From Archilochus colubris (Eukaryota > Chordata > Aves > Apodiformes > Trochilidae): 64,000 nt of DNA. Of this stretch, positions 12,036 through 41,933 are shown one piece after another; position 1 is the first letter of the stretch, and each line of letters starts with the position of its first letter. The notes under the pieces were generated by a model. The model worked only from the letters and a program-made list of their open reading frames with translations, was not told the origin of the DNA and did not search any database. Made by a program: the position numbers and the translations under genes. The stretch is taken from contig CM041086.1 in NCBI GenBank assembly GCA_023079485.1, forward strand, positions 17,988,401 through 18,052,400. The letters are read 5' to 3'.

Positions 12036-15000
12036 GTGAGTCTCTATTCAACTTCCAGCCTGAGAAAGCATCTTCTGCTACCACCAATCTTCCAAATAAT
12101 TAACTTCCTGAAGCACATAGGTTTGTAGGTCATTTAGGAGATTTATTTAACCCACTCTGTTTAATGCAGTTTTAACTAAATTTAGAGTAGTTTTGCTTTC
12201 ATCCCAGAAAGGCTTTACATGGTTCCTATTTAGGGGAAGGGCTGTTGTGTTTAGCTACAGCTGCATCTTACTCAAGTCCAGGAATCTTTGTTCTAACATT
12301 CTGTAAAGCATTTTGGATGAAATACCTGATACTCGAGGCTGTTACAGAATAAGGAAAGCAGGAAGGTTTAACAGTTAAGGGCAAAACTTTTATGCCACAA
12401 GGTAAATGCTGATTTAAAACCAGGTTGATCTTTTTAAATCTTTACAGACTTTTCAACATGTTTAGCAAAAACCATGTGCTGATCCAACTGTAATGCTGTG
12501 CAAATTTTTGCTGCTGTTCCTCTGTCATTTATTTTTCTACTTAGATTTATTAGGTAAGAGGAAATAGTCCTAGAGAAGTAATCTGACTCAGATGTTCAGC
12601 AGGGACTATTTTATTTGCAGCTCACATATGTGATCAGTGAAGCTTCCTTTACTTTTAGTTTCAAATTGATTTTACCTGTTTTTCTCACTTTGCAGAATTT
12701 TGCATCTTGCTGCAATCACACAATTAAAAATCACTATTCTTGCAAGTGTCACTCACTGGTGTGCCTGTGTTTGTCACAAGCTGCCTGCCAGATGAACCTT
12801 CGAGGTGTATATTCCCAAGGTGTAAATTGGGTGTAGCAAGGTTTGCTAAACCTATTGTTAAGGTTAAAAGTAGTAAGTGTGTGTTACAGAGCATCAAAGA
12901 AAATGCAAGAGCAATTACAACTGGAGTAATCTTAGAAGGCAGAGGATCAGCACTGCTGCTTGAGACACAATTGTCCTTCCAATGGTTATTACTCAAGGGC
13001 AAAATTAGTCTGGGAATTGTTTCTTAGTTATAAAGCAGAAGCACAGTTTTCCCACAATTACTAAATAAAAAGTGCCTAGTGAACATTAATATATCACAAG
13101 GCCACCCTTCCTCTCAGAGTCTCTACAAAGCTCTTCAAACCAGCCTGGGTTTTTTTTTCCCCAGTAACTTCATTAATATCAGTGGAGATTTCCAGGTGTA
13201 GAAGTGATGCAAGACCTGGATGTAGACCAAATTCAATGGAGACTATTGAACACCAGTGAGGCAACCCTGTGTCCATCAGGCTGTCACTGAATTTTAAATG
13301 TGTTAGCATTCTAAAGGAAGAAAACACACCTACAGATCTAAATCTTATTGCACAGATGTGGAAGGCCCTGAAAGATTTCTCACATGCTTGCTCAGAATAC
13401 ATATATATATATTGCATTCAGAAAAGCAGCAATGTGCTTAAATTCATCTGTAGCCTGAAAAACACTTGAAACTAAATTTACACACATGCTGAAATAGTTT
13501 CTGAACAATTCCAGACAGGTGAAACAGGGTCTGTCAGCAGACACATCCTGAGGCTGTACATTCCTAGACCCCAACCCTTTGAAGTGTTAAAACCAGCTCA
13601 GGACTTCAGAGAATTGAATTGGACTCAAGACCTCACCCCGGCTTAAAAAAAAAAAAAGTCTTGGGATAGCGAAGCACAAATGCAGTATTTTGCAAAGCAA
13701 GACAAATATTGAATTGATTTGGCTTTTCATTGGTGTTTTAAACATAAAGCTAACTGTAAATACTTGGAAAAGTTGTGAAAAACAAAGGGAATTTAAAAGA
13801 AATAATGACAGAGCTAAAACTCTGCATGTAACATATTAACTTATGCTTTCTCTAGAAAATAAGGTAAGAAAACTTCCTTGATGACATTATAACCACTCTG
13901 CAACAGACTCGCTCTGGTTTTCCTTACTGCCATAACATCATTTATGCTATCAAGGTAGCTCTGAGCTCACCATCTTCAATATTACAGCTGCTTAATGCAG
14001 TTCATGGCATGAAAAATTCAGAATTACAGCCCTAAACCTTGCAAATATATTTATATAAATATGTGCATGCCCATAATTTCTCTAGTGGTGTGTACTCACA
14101 TTGAAGTATGTGAACAGCATGGAACGACAGAAATCAAAACACAGTTAATTAAATGAGGAAGGCAACTGAAATGTTGTCCTAAGGACAAGAGAAATTATTT
14201 TCAGGAAGGGGATTTTAATGGGAATTTTTTCCCCTCTGTTTATACTCAATTAAATACACTACATTCTGAGTCAGTAGTTGTATTTAGCATTTAATTAAAA
14301 AAATTAAATTGGAGGAAAAGTGAAAGTAAAATTTACCTGACCAGGATGAAACAACATTGAAGACAGAAGTACAATGTCCTTTCAAGAGATAAAATATCCT
14401 TTGAAATTGTTAGCCAGGCTATCAAGATTTAAAATGGAACATCTCCAGAATTTCTTACGTAATTCCTGATCCTCTTGTCACTGAAAATACCACATCAACT
14501 TCAGCAGGGGTAAAAAACTTCAGGCCAACTTGTTTCTAAAACCTATGTAATCAACAGTGTAAAATCTGCGTTTTATGGAGGTGACTGAGCCTTCAAGGCA
14601 TTACATTTTCTGAATAAGTTATCTAAACAAGAGCCCATAAACCACATTTTATACCTTTTAAAACTTAATATGAAACTTTATCTGGGAGTCACCCTGCTCA
14701 GAAAGAGAATGGACTTTAAGGGAACTGAAAAAAAAGGGCAGTATTATTTTTATATTTTGCATGATCAGCCACAGCTTTTTTTTCAGCACAGTCAACACTT
14801 CTCATGTCTTCATTTAAACAAGCAGTGATGTACAAGTAATTCAGATTACATCACAGCAGAAACACAACCAGAAAGAGAAACAGAAAAGCAGGCAAAAAGG
14901 CCAAGCCTCTGCTCTAATGCTAATTTATTTTGCTTTGTAATCTGGTTGTGACATCTATTTTCCACTGGCCGACATTGTCTGAGGTTTTGAGGCCTATCTG

Positions 15001-18000
15001 TCATATTGAGGCAACAGACCCTTTCAACACTTCACTTTGCTTTGATATGCAGTCTTGTCTCTTCCTTCTCCCTCTTTTCTTCAGGAGTTATATTGCCGGA
15101 AAGGGTGATGATTTTCACAGCAAATAAAGAGGCCTTCTCCCAGCTTTATTGTCTTCAGAAGAAATGCTCTGTGAATTTTATGACCAAGGGGAATGGGGAA
15201 AACTGCTCCTTTTCTCCACCCCCTCAAATCATGGCTATATTTGCTGATTATAGTGAAGCCGGAATAACCCTGTTGAATTTTAACTTGTTTTCAAAGATTA
15301 CCTTCTAAGCCTTCAGTTTACAAGAACCTGAATATCTATACTATTGATAACATTACAACTAGCACTCAGAGCAAATATTTCAAAGCCAACAATTTGTACC
15401 TCTGAAAAAAGTAAACTTAAATTTGATGATTGATTCAGTTGTGCAAACTGAGGCAGGAAAACCTTGCACATCAGAAATCAAAGTGGCAGAGTGGGAAAAC
15501 AGCTTTAATGACACATATTTCAAAATGTCTTGAGCCATGTCTGCCTCTAGCCTTCAGATAAAAAATATCACAGTTTATCCTCACTCCTGGTCCAAAATTA
15601 AAGCAAGCTGAGGAAAAAATATTCCTTCATCTATTTCTGTCCTTTTTTTCCTCTGCTAAGATGAAAGAGTCTGACATTTGTTTAGGGCTTGTAAATTCCA
15701 AACCAATTGGCTTGTGTTTCTGAATGTGAAAGGGGTTCTTGATAAGATCTCCTTGTCGCTCCTTTGTGTGGCGTGTGCTTCATCTTAACACCTCAATGGA
15801 TTTTAGGGAACCACTTTAAAGGAGTCTTTGTCCTACAGTTTGTCCCAGAACACTCACATCAAAAAAAACCTGGGAAGATCAGAAGAAAAAGGGAAACTAT
15901 CTAGTTGGCTGTTGAAAGTGCAAAGGAGAACAAATAAGTTGAAAAGTGATCTCCTTGTATTATTATTACATGAAGAATTGTTTCAAAAAGCCTAGGAAAT
16001 GAGGGATATCTTCTAAACATCTCAAGAGTATTTATCCAATACATCTAAGAGTATTTATTTTATACATTAGAGAGAGGACGATGCTGAAATCCTTTTACAA
16101 GGATTTTATTGCCTCGTCTTGCAAATCCCCTTCTAAGGGAAGCTCAGCACACAGAGTAACCCCAGTAATAGCTCTGCAGGCACTCAGCATCTTGCAAGAC
16201 TGGACCTTTTTGAAAAAATAAATCAATATTCAACTTAAAAGCATGTCCTATGGCCACACAAGTGAGCAAAAGCATTCCTAGGAGGACACTTCTTTGTGAA
16301 AGAGAGGAAAACTCAAAGAATTAGGACAAGGTACCACTAAACAAATTGTGACAACTTCAGTTTTGAAATCCTGTTCATTTATACCTGCATACACACAGAA
16401 GTCACTTCAACAAGAAACTAAAATGAACCCCCTTTGAGATCAAATACAGCCAACACCAATTATGTACTGCTATGAATTAAGGTGCTTCAGGGTGTTTTTC
16501 ACTTGAGCTTTACAGCTAATTGTATGTTTATAGAGAGAGGGAGATGAAGTGGGAAAGACAGTTATGATAACCAATAGCCACTCACTTATTCACCCTGCAT
16601 CACATACTCCTCTGTGACATAGAAAACAACCCAATGCAAGTGCCCTGTAGTTTAATGGATGTCTGGAAAATATCTGCAAGAACTTTGCAAGAAAGATGCT
16701 ATAGAAAATGAAATTCAAAATATTAATATTCTTTTCTTCCTTTAACAGGTAAAACAAGAACAAAAGAGAAGTACCGAGTTGTTTACACAGATCATCAGAG
16801 ACTGGAATTAGAGAAGGAATTTCACTGCAACAGATACATCACAATAAGGAGAAAGTCAGAACTTGCAGCAAACCTGGGACTATCTGAAAGACAGGTACAC
16901 AGAGACTATCCATCATTTGTACCCACCCATTCACCAGACTCTGCTACTGCCAGGGCACCTGAGCACCACTCATGTCCTGTACCCAAAACCTAGTGCGAAG
17001 GCAAGCCTGATAAAGTCTGTGAGTATATCTGACACAGAGAATACACCACACAAAGATAAATTAATGAGCAGGCTAATTTGACAGAAACCTCCAGTTGTGG
17101 GTAACTGAACATTGGGAAATCTTTTCTACTATAAAAAGTACCTATTCTTATGTGCATACCAGAATGCTCACCAGCTAGAATCGAAACAGTTGAGCATAAC
17201 AGTCTTAGATCTGTTCTTAATAGTGATGACCTTCACCATTTGACTTCTGGCAATCACACAAAATGGTGGCCAGAAAACTCCAAAACATTGGATTTATTTC
17301 AGCTGTAAGCCAGGAAAATGAAAACTCAGCATTCAAAGAGCAATCAAAAAAGATGTATGTGTTACAAATTGTTACAAATTGTTGCGGCTATTTCCCCAGC
17401 CCACACTTTTCTTATGTCAGCTGGAGTCATTCCTATCAACTAGATATTTAAGTTCTGTCCACTGTCTCCTGAGCTGGGGGCCCAGTTGTGTCCAAAGACT
17501 AGAGGAATTCAGGATAAGGAATTTCCTAAAATCCCTACATTGGGGAGCACACTTAGGAAGCACAGCCCTGCAGTCTTGCAAATATAGTGGCTGTTGAATC
17601 CAAAACTCCTTCTAGGAAAAATCATTATTGAATATTGATTAAGAAGCAGAAAATGGATACAGAGTAACTAAATTTTTTCACTTCACAATTCCAGGGTGTT
17701 TTTTTTGTGGCTTTATTTTGGTTTTGGAAATGTGTGTGTGGGGGGGCTGTTTAGTTTGGAGAGTTGAGGGGGTTTTGTGCTTTTTGTTTGTTTGTGGGTT
17801 TTTTGGTTTGGTTTGTTTTTTTCTTTATATATTTTTAACATTTCTATATTTTCATTACTATTATTACTGTAAAAAAATTGACCACTACTTTGAATTAACC
17901 ACATACCATTTATAACACCACAGGTGAAAATCTGGTTCCAGAATCGCCGAGCGAAAGAAAGAAAAATGATCAAGAAGAAAATCTCTCAGTTTGATGGCAG

Positions 18001-18130
18001 TGGGGGCTCAGCTCAGAGTGACTCTGGCTCACTCAGTCCAAATGAAATATCCAGTTCTCTGTTCCCACCACCACATGGAATAAATGGATTACAGCCTAAT
18101 GACATTCATCAAGTCATAGTTTCTGAATGA
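11606..18130 (+). CDS. CDX4: CDX4 caudal-type homeobox transcription factor, copy B (complete)
   Basis: This is a nuclear homeodomain activator of the caudal family, expected to act in posterior body patterning upstream of HOX genes. Exons are 11606-12035, 16749-16894 and 17924-18130 (introns 4713 and 1029 bp), giving 260 residues; human CDX4 is slightly longer. The start is taken at 11606 because the protein then begins [17 protein letters not shown], the family amino terminus. An in-frame ATG at 11504 would add 34 unrelated residues. The activation region is rich in Tyr, Gly, Ser and Pro. The PBX-type hexapeptide YEWMRK is at residues 131-136 and the homeodomain at about 149-208, with Gln50 and Asn51. 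The tail ends HQVIVSE, as in mammalian CDX4. The FHCNRY and NLGLSERQ residues are also CDX4-like. CHIC1 lies 8 kb downstream on the same strand, the arrangement known at human Xq13. No break or missing key residue is seen. Confidence 0.96.
16749..16894 (+). CDS. CDX4: CDX4 copy B exon 2
   Basis: The 146-bp exon lies between acceptor tttaacag (ending 16748) and donor gtacac (16895). It encodes the homeodomain from its amino-terminal arm to SERQ. Phase 1 in and phase 0 out, identical to copy A. Confidence 0.96.
17361..17380 (+). repeat. Two-copy 10-bp direct repeat in CDX4 copy B intron 2
   Basis: The decamer gttacaaatt occurs twice in tandem, followed by a further gtt. It is a small tandem duplication of no evident function. 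Confidence 0.8.
17924..18130 (+). CDS. CDX4: CDX4 copy B exon 3
   Basis: It follows acceptor caccacag (ending 17923) and encodes [19 protein letters not shown] and the tail with [16 protein letters not shown] and NGLQ, ending QVIVSE and TGA at 18128-18130. The 350 bp before it are an unusual T/G-rich low-complexity tract (about 17700-17830). Confidence 0.96.
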   Translation: MKIWFQNRRAKERKMIKKKISQFDGSGGSAQSDSGSLSPNEISSSLFPPPHGINGLQPNDIHQVIVSE

Positions 18131-21100
18131 ACCAAAGGGAAAAAAATAAGCATAAAAAAACCCCCGAACAACAGGAGTGGATTTCCCTGCTGACCCCTCC
18201 CTTGAAAACTCAGCTTTCCAAAGGACCATTCTCATTTAACTGGCTTCAAAGTGCTGATCTTTTAAGTACAGGATCTGGGACTATTATTAAAATTTTTAAT
18301 TACTGCAGAAATCTCAGGAAACTTGCTCTGGTAAGACTCATCACTCAAAATCTTTGAGGAGTAGTTAATTTGCTTCAGACACTGGCACAGAGAATGATAC
18401 AACTGTATATTCAAGTAAATGTAGTTCTAGTATGATCATATATACACACAGAAAATTAAGTGAACTGACTAGAGAGAATTATTGCATAAAATATAAGATG
18501 CCAGGTCTATTTGGTTTGTTACATTTTATATACTTAGAGTAAAGAATAGATGTTAAGAATTATTCACACTTAAATGTAATGAATGTTACTTTTTGAAACC
18601 AACAAAAACATTTTAAACTCTTGGAAAGACTTAAGAAACATACCAATGTTGCTACACCAACACACTGCCTTTAAGTAAATAAAATAAATCTCCTTTTCCC
18701 TATATAATTGAATAGAAGCATGTTGATATCCTAAGCAGTGTTACAGATATCTGTCATACCAAAGTGGCCAAGATTTGCTCAACTGTAAGAAATGCAAGAG
18801 TTTGCCATACATATTAGTTAATGCCAAATCCTTTGGAAGATAAAAGTACTGCTTCAGAGTTCAATGAATGCACATATTACTACTCAAAAATGCAAGCACA
18901 AATCCAATGGAGACAGGACTGCTACTACCAGCAAAACACCAAAAAGCACATAAAGCATCTTTATGTTTAATGTCTCCAAGTATTTTAAGTGAAAGAGTAG
19001 CAGACTTGGGCCACTGATTTTATACATGACACTTCAGGCTAAAGGCAAGAAATACCCCAAAGTAGATGATACTGAATTTTGAAGTTGTTATCAGGCAGCT
19101 TAGAATTCCCAAAGCCACAGGAAGCTGTAAGGGAGAAGAGTTGATTCCATGTCTGAAAGAGCAAAAGTTAAGGCTGAACATGCTCACAGTCTGCTTAGCT
19201 GTAATTATTGGCATATTTTGGCAGGTGAGAAGGTAGCCATGGTATCCAGAAGACAAACAATGAGTCTGGAAAAAGTAGAAACCCCAAAGCACTAGAAAAA
19301 TCCCTAAGCCCTGCAGCAGTACTATTTATTTGTTGGAATCTCTTAACATGAGCTTTTTGACATCTTAAAAGTAAGTGCCCTTTGGAAAGAAATAATATTA
19401 CTGAAAATGTCATCAGAAGCAAAGGTAATAAACTGGCAAAAGAGAAGAAAACAAACAGAAAAAACCTGTTAGCTGGCATATGAAAAGTCATGCATCACTT
19501 ATTTAAACAAAATCAACTTCTTGGCCTGAGAAACAGATCAAATTCTACATTTCTTAATATCAATAAGCTCTGACAATACACTGACAACGTGGCCAGCACC
19601 CATTATCTGGGTTCAATAAAGCAGATAAATTTGAAGGTGTGACTCAGTGCTTTCCAACCATTTTAAAAGAACTCTTCAGTAACTCCATGCAAGTAATTAT
19701 TTTTGGAGTTATAAGATTAATACTCTTCAAAAATAAATACTAAATTATAAAATTGTAGACACAAATATCTCAAGCTGAGATCTTACTGACTGGAAGCATT
19801 TGGTGGGTGGTTCTCCAATATATTGCTAATAATCTTTTAGTCCTGTGGTTAAAATAAACGGGCATATTTTAATGCAAATAAACTGCAAACAGAACATCTT
19901 GTGTATATAAATATTTATAAAACTGAACTCTAGGAGAAAATGAGACATCTGCATGTCTTTAATTCAGGAGCTTCTAAAACTGGAATCCTAAGGTTACACG
20001 ATTGCAGGGATATTCCAGAAGACAGAGCAGCGTGCTACAGAACACACACAAACAGATCTACTTCTGTTTATATTAACAAAAGTACACATGCCAGCAGACA
20101 GCGAGACACAGACTGCTCTGCTTTTCATTCAAAAAAATCCACACAATTGCTCTGCAGCAGACTGGGAGAGGAGGTTTCCCCAGTTCCAACAGCCCCTCTA
20201 CCTGCGTTGTCCTTTTATACACAAAAGAGGAAGATAAAATAAATTCCCAACAAACTCATGAAGAAAGAATCTGTCAGACTTCCACCTTGCTACCTAAATC
20301 TCAAACCACCAGCAGGCTTCCCTCCATGGAAGGGCAGGTGACAGCTTTTGGGAAGGTTATCAGCGACAGAGAAATGGAGAGGGAAAGAAGAGTTCTCTAG
20401 CTTCCAGATCTATACTTTTTTTGTGATCAGTTTTCCAATCAACATGGAAGACTGGCAAGTAAAGAGCTAAATGCAGGGCTTAAATTAGAAAAAAAAAATG
20501 TCATGTCAAAATTGAAACTAAAAACTTAAGATGGTTATTTAGCAGGTTGACTCTCAAGACAGTAAAAATTATCATCTTGCAGTTCCTGAATAAGCTCATC
20601 TACCTTTTGGCATGGCCAGACAGCCAGGGAACACCACACTGCTCTGACAAACTGAGCAAAAGAGCAACTGAAGCCATTGATAGTACTTCAGAACAACCAC
20701 TACTCGTAAATACATCTATTCCAGGCTTCAAATAGGACTTTGAATGGGATCCAAAGCACCTCCTTTGGGATGTTTAAAATTGATCTTGTAAATGAAGTGT
20801 TTTTCATGTTCTTCAGCCTATATTTTTTTCCCATCAGGTCTATTTTGAATGTATTCAAAGTATACATAAATAAATAGGGGAGACAGTCTCTTTAATGTGC
20901 TAGATAATGATCTGTAAGCCTAAAAACTATATCGGATTATCTTCTCTGGCCACAGTTCAGTCAAGTATTAAGTTATTTTCCCTATTTTGCACTGTGCATA
21001 AATAACTACCATCCATCTAGATCATAATGTTCCCTAGAACTTAAGTGTATGCCACAGCTGTTTCTCAGAATAATCCAAAGGAAAGAAAGCATTATTAAAT

Positions 21101-23063
21101 CCTTTTAGGCCAACCCGGATCATTTTTAGTAAACTGGATTGGAGAGCAATTAAAAATGCAGTCATATTAGCAGATCAGAAGGATGGGAATCCATAAAGAA
21201 GGGAAAATAGCAAGCAGCTGCAAAAAGAAAATTCCTCCTCTGTTTCTGACAGGGCTTGGGCAGTGTAACTGATTGTAGGCAGTTATGTTTTGGGGTTTTT
21301 CTGCCAGAAAACACTATTCCAAACCAAAACACAATGCAGAACTACATGCTGGCACATTTTAATGGCTCATCCTACATTCAAGTTCTGCCAAGCTCCAAAG
21401 ACACAAGGATCAGGAGATGCAGCTGGGTGGAGGCCACACCACCAGTTCCAAGTCCCTACATGGTGATTGTTTTCTGGGCAGTTTGTGTTTGACTCTTCTA
21501 CCTGGCAGAGGTAAAGCTTCAGAAGATGTGATCCAGCCCCTGTATTTAATTTTTGTATTTATGGGACTGAGAGGAACCACTAAAGGCTATAAAGAACATT
21601 TTAGAGTATTTATCTTCCCTCCTTTGAAGACTTCTCCAGGGATTTTAATTGGCCTCTCCCTTAGCACCATTGGGCAATTAAAATTATGATAAACCAAACA
21701 TTATCCTTCCCACCCAGTGGGTATTTTCCCCAAGCTCTCTCTATTTCCTGTCTTTTTCACTTTATGTGAAGAGAAAACCATTGCACTGTTTAAATTCAGC
21801 TGTTTGATTGGGACTTGGACTTTGCAAAGTAGTGAGCCACTTTAACACCATGCTGATATCAAAAGAAAATTCTGAATCACACAACTGTCTAATTCCAGCA
21901 GCCAGCAAATTCCTTCTGACATTTATTTGAATCATCTTTATTCTTACGAGAATTCTGTAGAGATGCCAAAGCTTTGGGAACAATTGCCTTTCTCAGTCTC
22001 ACTATCTATAAATTTTTAATCAAGAAGGAGCATTTGACCACAAACTGTTCATGCTGAGACTCAACAGCAGCACATTGACTTGGCTGCATTAACTAACTCT
22101 TAAATATTGATCTGTGGGAGAAAATAAAGAAAATTACAGATGTATCCGTAGTTGCATTAATGAGAGTTTAGACTACAGTTCAGAAAGGAATTTGTTATAA
22201 AATATTTAAAATGTTCTACAATTTCACTAATTTTAATGCATCTACTTTTGATAACTGGGGTTATGGGAAGAATATGGGGAGTTTCAGTTAATGGATCAAA
22301 GCATTAAGCTAATATGCATTTCCAAACTTTTTAAACTTCAGCTGCATATGAGAAGCAGCAGCTAATGATGAGTTTTGGATCCATGATGACAACTTGCCCA
22401 CCTTGTGTTTAGCCTTTTGTTGAGTCATTTCCCTGTGATACTCTTTCATTCTCCAACAATGACACTTTTACCTGGAAGGCCCAATCCCATATGCTGCAGG
22501 TAATTTCTGTAGGATGGCTGGCTAGCATTTAGAAGGGAAAGTGAAAACTCACTTGGGAAGGCAAAATGTAGCAAAATGAGCAGCCTAGCAGGATAGCCAA
22601 GAAAACAGAAAGCTGGAGTGAAACAGGACTGAAGCAGCACTGGTGGAAAGTGTTTGTTCACCAAAACACCGTGAAGCATAAGCACAGATGTTCTGACACA
22701 GCTTAACTCACTCCTGTGTCAAGTTAATCCTGATTCCAACCAAGATAAGTTCTACAAAGCTGCTCATGTGTCACACAGGTGAAACCAGATCTTTTTTTCC
22801 ATCACGCGATGATTTTGCATCACTGGAAACAATTTCTATCCAGAGAGACCTCACCATCCATCACATCCTAGCAATTGATTTCTTCTACAGGTTTATTTCA
22901 GTCTTTCCAGAACTTTTCATTTTATGAACTGAACAAAATAAAGAAGGAGAACAAAACAAACAAACAAAAAAAACCCTTTCAACATACTCCACCAACAAAA
23001 AACTCTCAAGAGCTTGTATTCTGAACCCTCTCTCTCTTTTTCTCCCAAAAAAGAGTCAGTGAT

Positions 23064-23083
23064 GTCAGCTCACATGAGCTGAC
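23064..23083. repeat. Inverted repeat, 9-bp arms, MARE/AP-1-like
   Basis: gtcagctca and its exact reverse complement tgagctgac are separated by two bases. The right arm runs into TGACTCA (23080-23086), an AP-1 core, and both arms contain the GTCAGC/GCTGAC half-site of Maf recognition elements. It could be a bZIP binding site or chance. Confidence 0.6.
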
Positions 23084-25621
23084 TCAAGAAAGGGTTACAT
23101 TACAGGTGAGGTCAAACACTGTTAATTCTGCTCACTCTTTTTGAAAAAGGGAATACTTTTTCTGCATCAAAACTGTGGCATTTGCACCTCTAAGGAGGAC
23201 TCGAAGTTCTGAATCCCCTCCACTTCCTGAGCTGATGTTGATCAAGGAACGAGGGTTCATCCCCCAGCCTTAAAATACATTCTTCAGACTCTAAGAGCAT
23301 ATTCCTATCATCCATTGACCTCCTTCTCTCTTGAAACACACAAGTGTTCTGAACTGAGGAAATTCTGACAGCCAACATGACTTCTCCTGTTGCAGATTCT
23401 TCCCTCTGAATAATGGTTGTGTGGTGAATATTTATATGGAACAAAGAAGGTAAAAAAAATATAGACCCAATATAGACCATCATCTCTCCACAAACTATTC
23501 AGGTTTTATGACAATCATTCCATCTAATACACAGCATCTTAAAAAAAAAACAAACAATTGAAAATGAGGCATCTGAATACTTCTTCCTGTGAAGACAAAG
23601 TTTGGTAAATCCTACTGAAAAAGTTCCCTATAGTACCTACACCTGAAATTCAATACTAAACAGGCATTTTTCAAATACAGATACAGGTAACAAAAGGTGG
23701 TTCTCTAAAGTTGTCTAATTTTCCTCCAGACTTTCTGCTAGGAGAGAATACACACACTTTAAAAAAAAAAAAAAGCTGAAGATTCAGCTGAAGTTTGACT
23801 TCAAGCTATTAATTAAAAAGTGTAAGATGTTAAATATGAAGCAACAAAGTCTCTTCTTCAATTAAAGAAACTTCCATTCTTAATTTGCTAATACCTCAGA
23901 CACTTGTTATAAGGAGGTCACGCAGTGTATTATGCCAGAACTCTACAGTTCCTCATTTTATCCTACAATTCAGCAAATCACTCCACCACTTGTTTGGGGA
24001 CCTAGAAGAACTTATATCTTAATTCCACCAAACTTCTGTCACAAGGTCCATTTCAAAGTCTGTAACACGAGCTTATTTATCAAATTAGAACACAAGTTGC
24101 ATTAAAATGAGGGCTTTCCAATTAAGCACCCATGATAACATTGCTGGACCTCTCACTGTTTGCCACATCTCCCACCACCTTCATCTCATTGTTGTCATAT
24201 CTAAGGTCAGAGTTGTAAACCCTAGCAGAGAGGTCCATGGGTTCTTGCTTTCACTTCACAGCACACACGCTGCTTGTCTCTCAATTTTGTTTCAGTCTCC
24301 TAAAATTTAACAGTTCAATACTTGAACAAACTGAACATATGCAAGGAACAGCAAGTGGGCTTGGCTTTACAGCAGCCAAGGGGGGGGTGGTGTCCTAAGC
24401 ACTCTAAAAAAAAATAAAATCTAACACAAATCTTCTTAAAGGGCTTGATCCACCTCCCAAGCCAGTACACACACACGCTCATCCCAGTGAAAGCTGGATC
24501 AGGCCAGCAGGACACTGTGTCACGACAATGTGAAACCCCAGACAACAACCCTCAGAAGCTGACTCTTTCATTCTTATTTATTATGGTTTCAAGACTTTCT
24601 TTCCATCTTCATAGACAAATGAAGATGAGGAGAAAACAGATTAGATAATGAATGATATAATTATTTTCTCTTTTTTCGGACATATTTATAAATAAAGCAT
24701 CTTTTTAATAGTTGGTCAAGGCCACTTATTTTCTCTGCAATTCAAAGGTATTGCTAAACAAGAAAAACTTACTTTGACAAAAATGGAAAAACACAGAACA
24801 TGTATTTTAAGTTTGTGACAATATCTTGTCCCTTTAATTATGATTTTTATTCGTTCGAATTACCTGCAGCTCCACATAGTATGGATAAAGTGCTGAAGTA
24901 AGAGTACGAGGCATGGGTAAACTGTAGCTCATGCAATTTTGAGTCCAGAAGCAGCAAAAATTTTCAGTAAAGTCCACTACATTTTGCTGCACTCTAGAAA
25001 ATCCTGTAAAACAGCAAAGACCATTTATGAGGAAAGCATTTTCCTAAGAGCAGCAGACAGGGATGGAGAAACATTTTCCCTCTTCTAGGGAAGAGTTGAG
25101 CTCCCTTCCTTGCAGCAGCCGTGGGCCAGGAATTCAGGTTTGGCCACATCACAGCCTCAACACGACTTCACAGTAGCTAACATAATTCTTGAAAAAGAAA
25201 TAACCCAAACAACCCATAAACTCCAGAATGTTATTTCTGACTCCTATATTTCAATTACAAAGAAGAATATTTTTTTGCCCTGATTTCCATTTGTGGGTAA
25301 CAATAATTAAGTGCTTAAACTTACCAAAAAAAAAAAAAATTCCACCTGTGTGTCAGGTGAGGGGAATAATCCCTCAACTATTCTAAAAAAAAGATTTTTC
25401 TTCCCCAATTTTGGCACTCCTCCTACGTGGATTTTCTCCCCTCGCACCTCCCCATTACGCTGCACAGAACTCAATCCCCAAACCAAGCACCAAACACCTC
25501 AAAACAAACACCTCAAAGCTGGGGGAAAATTCATCACCCACCCACCCACCTTCACCATGAAAACCATCCCCTTCCTCCCTTCACCTTATCCACCCCGCTG
25601 AACGGGACGAGGAGAACCTGA

Positions 25622-41933
<16,312 letters not shown>

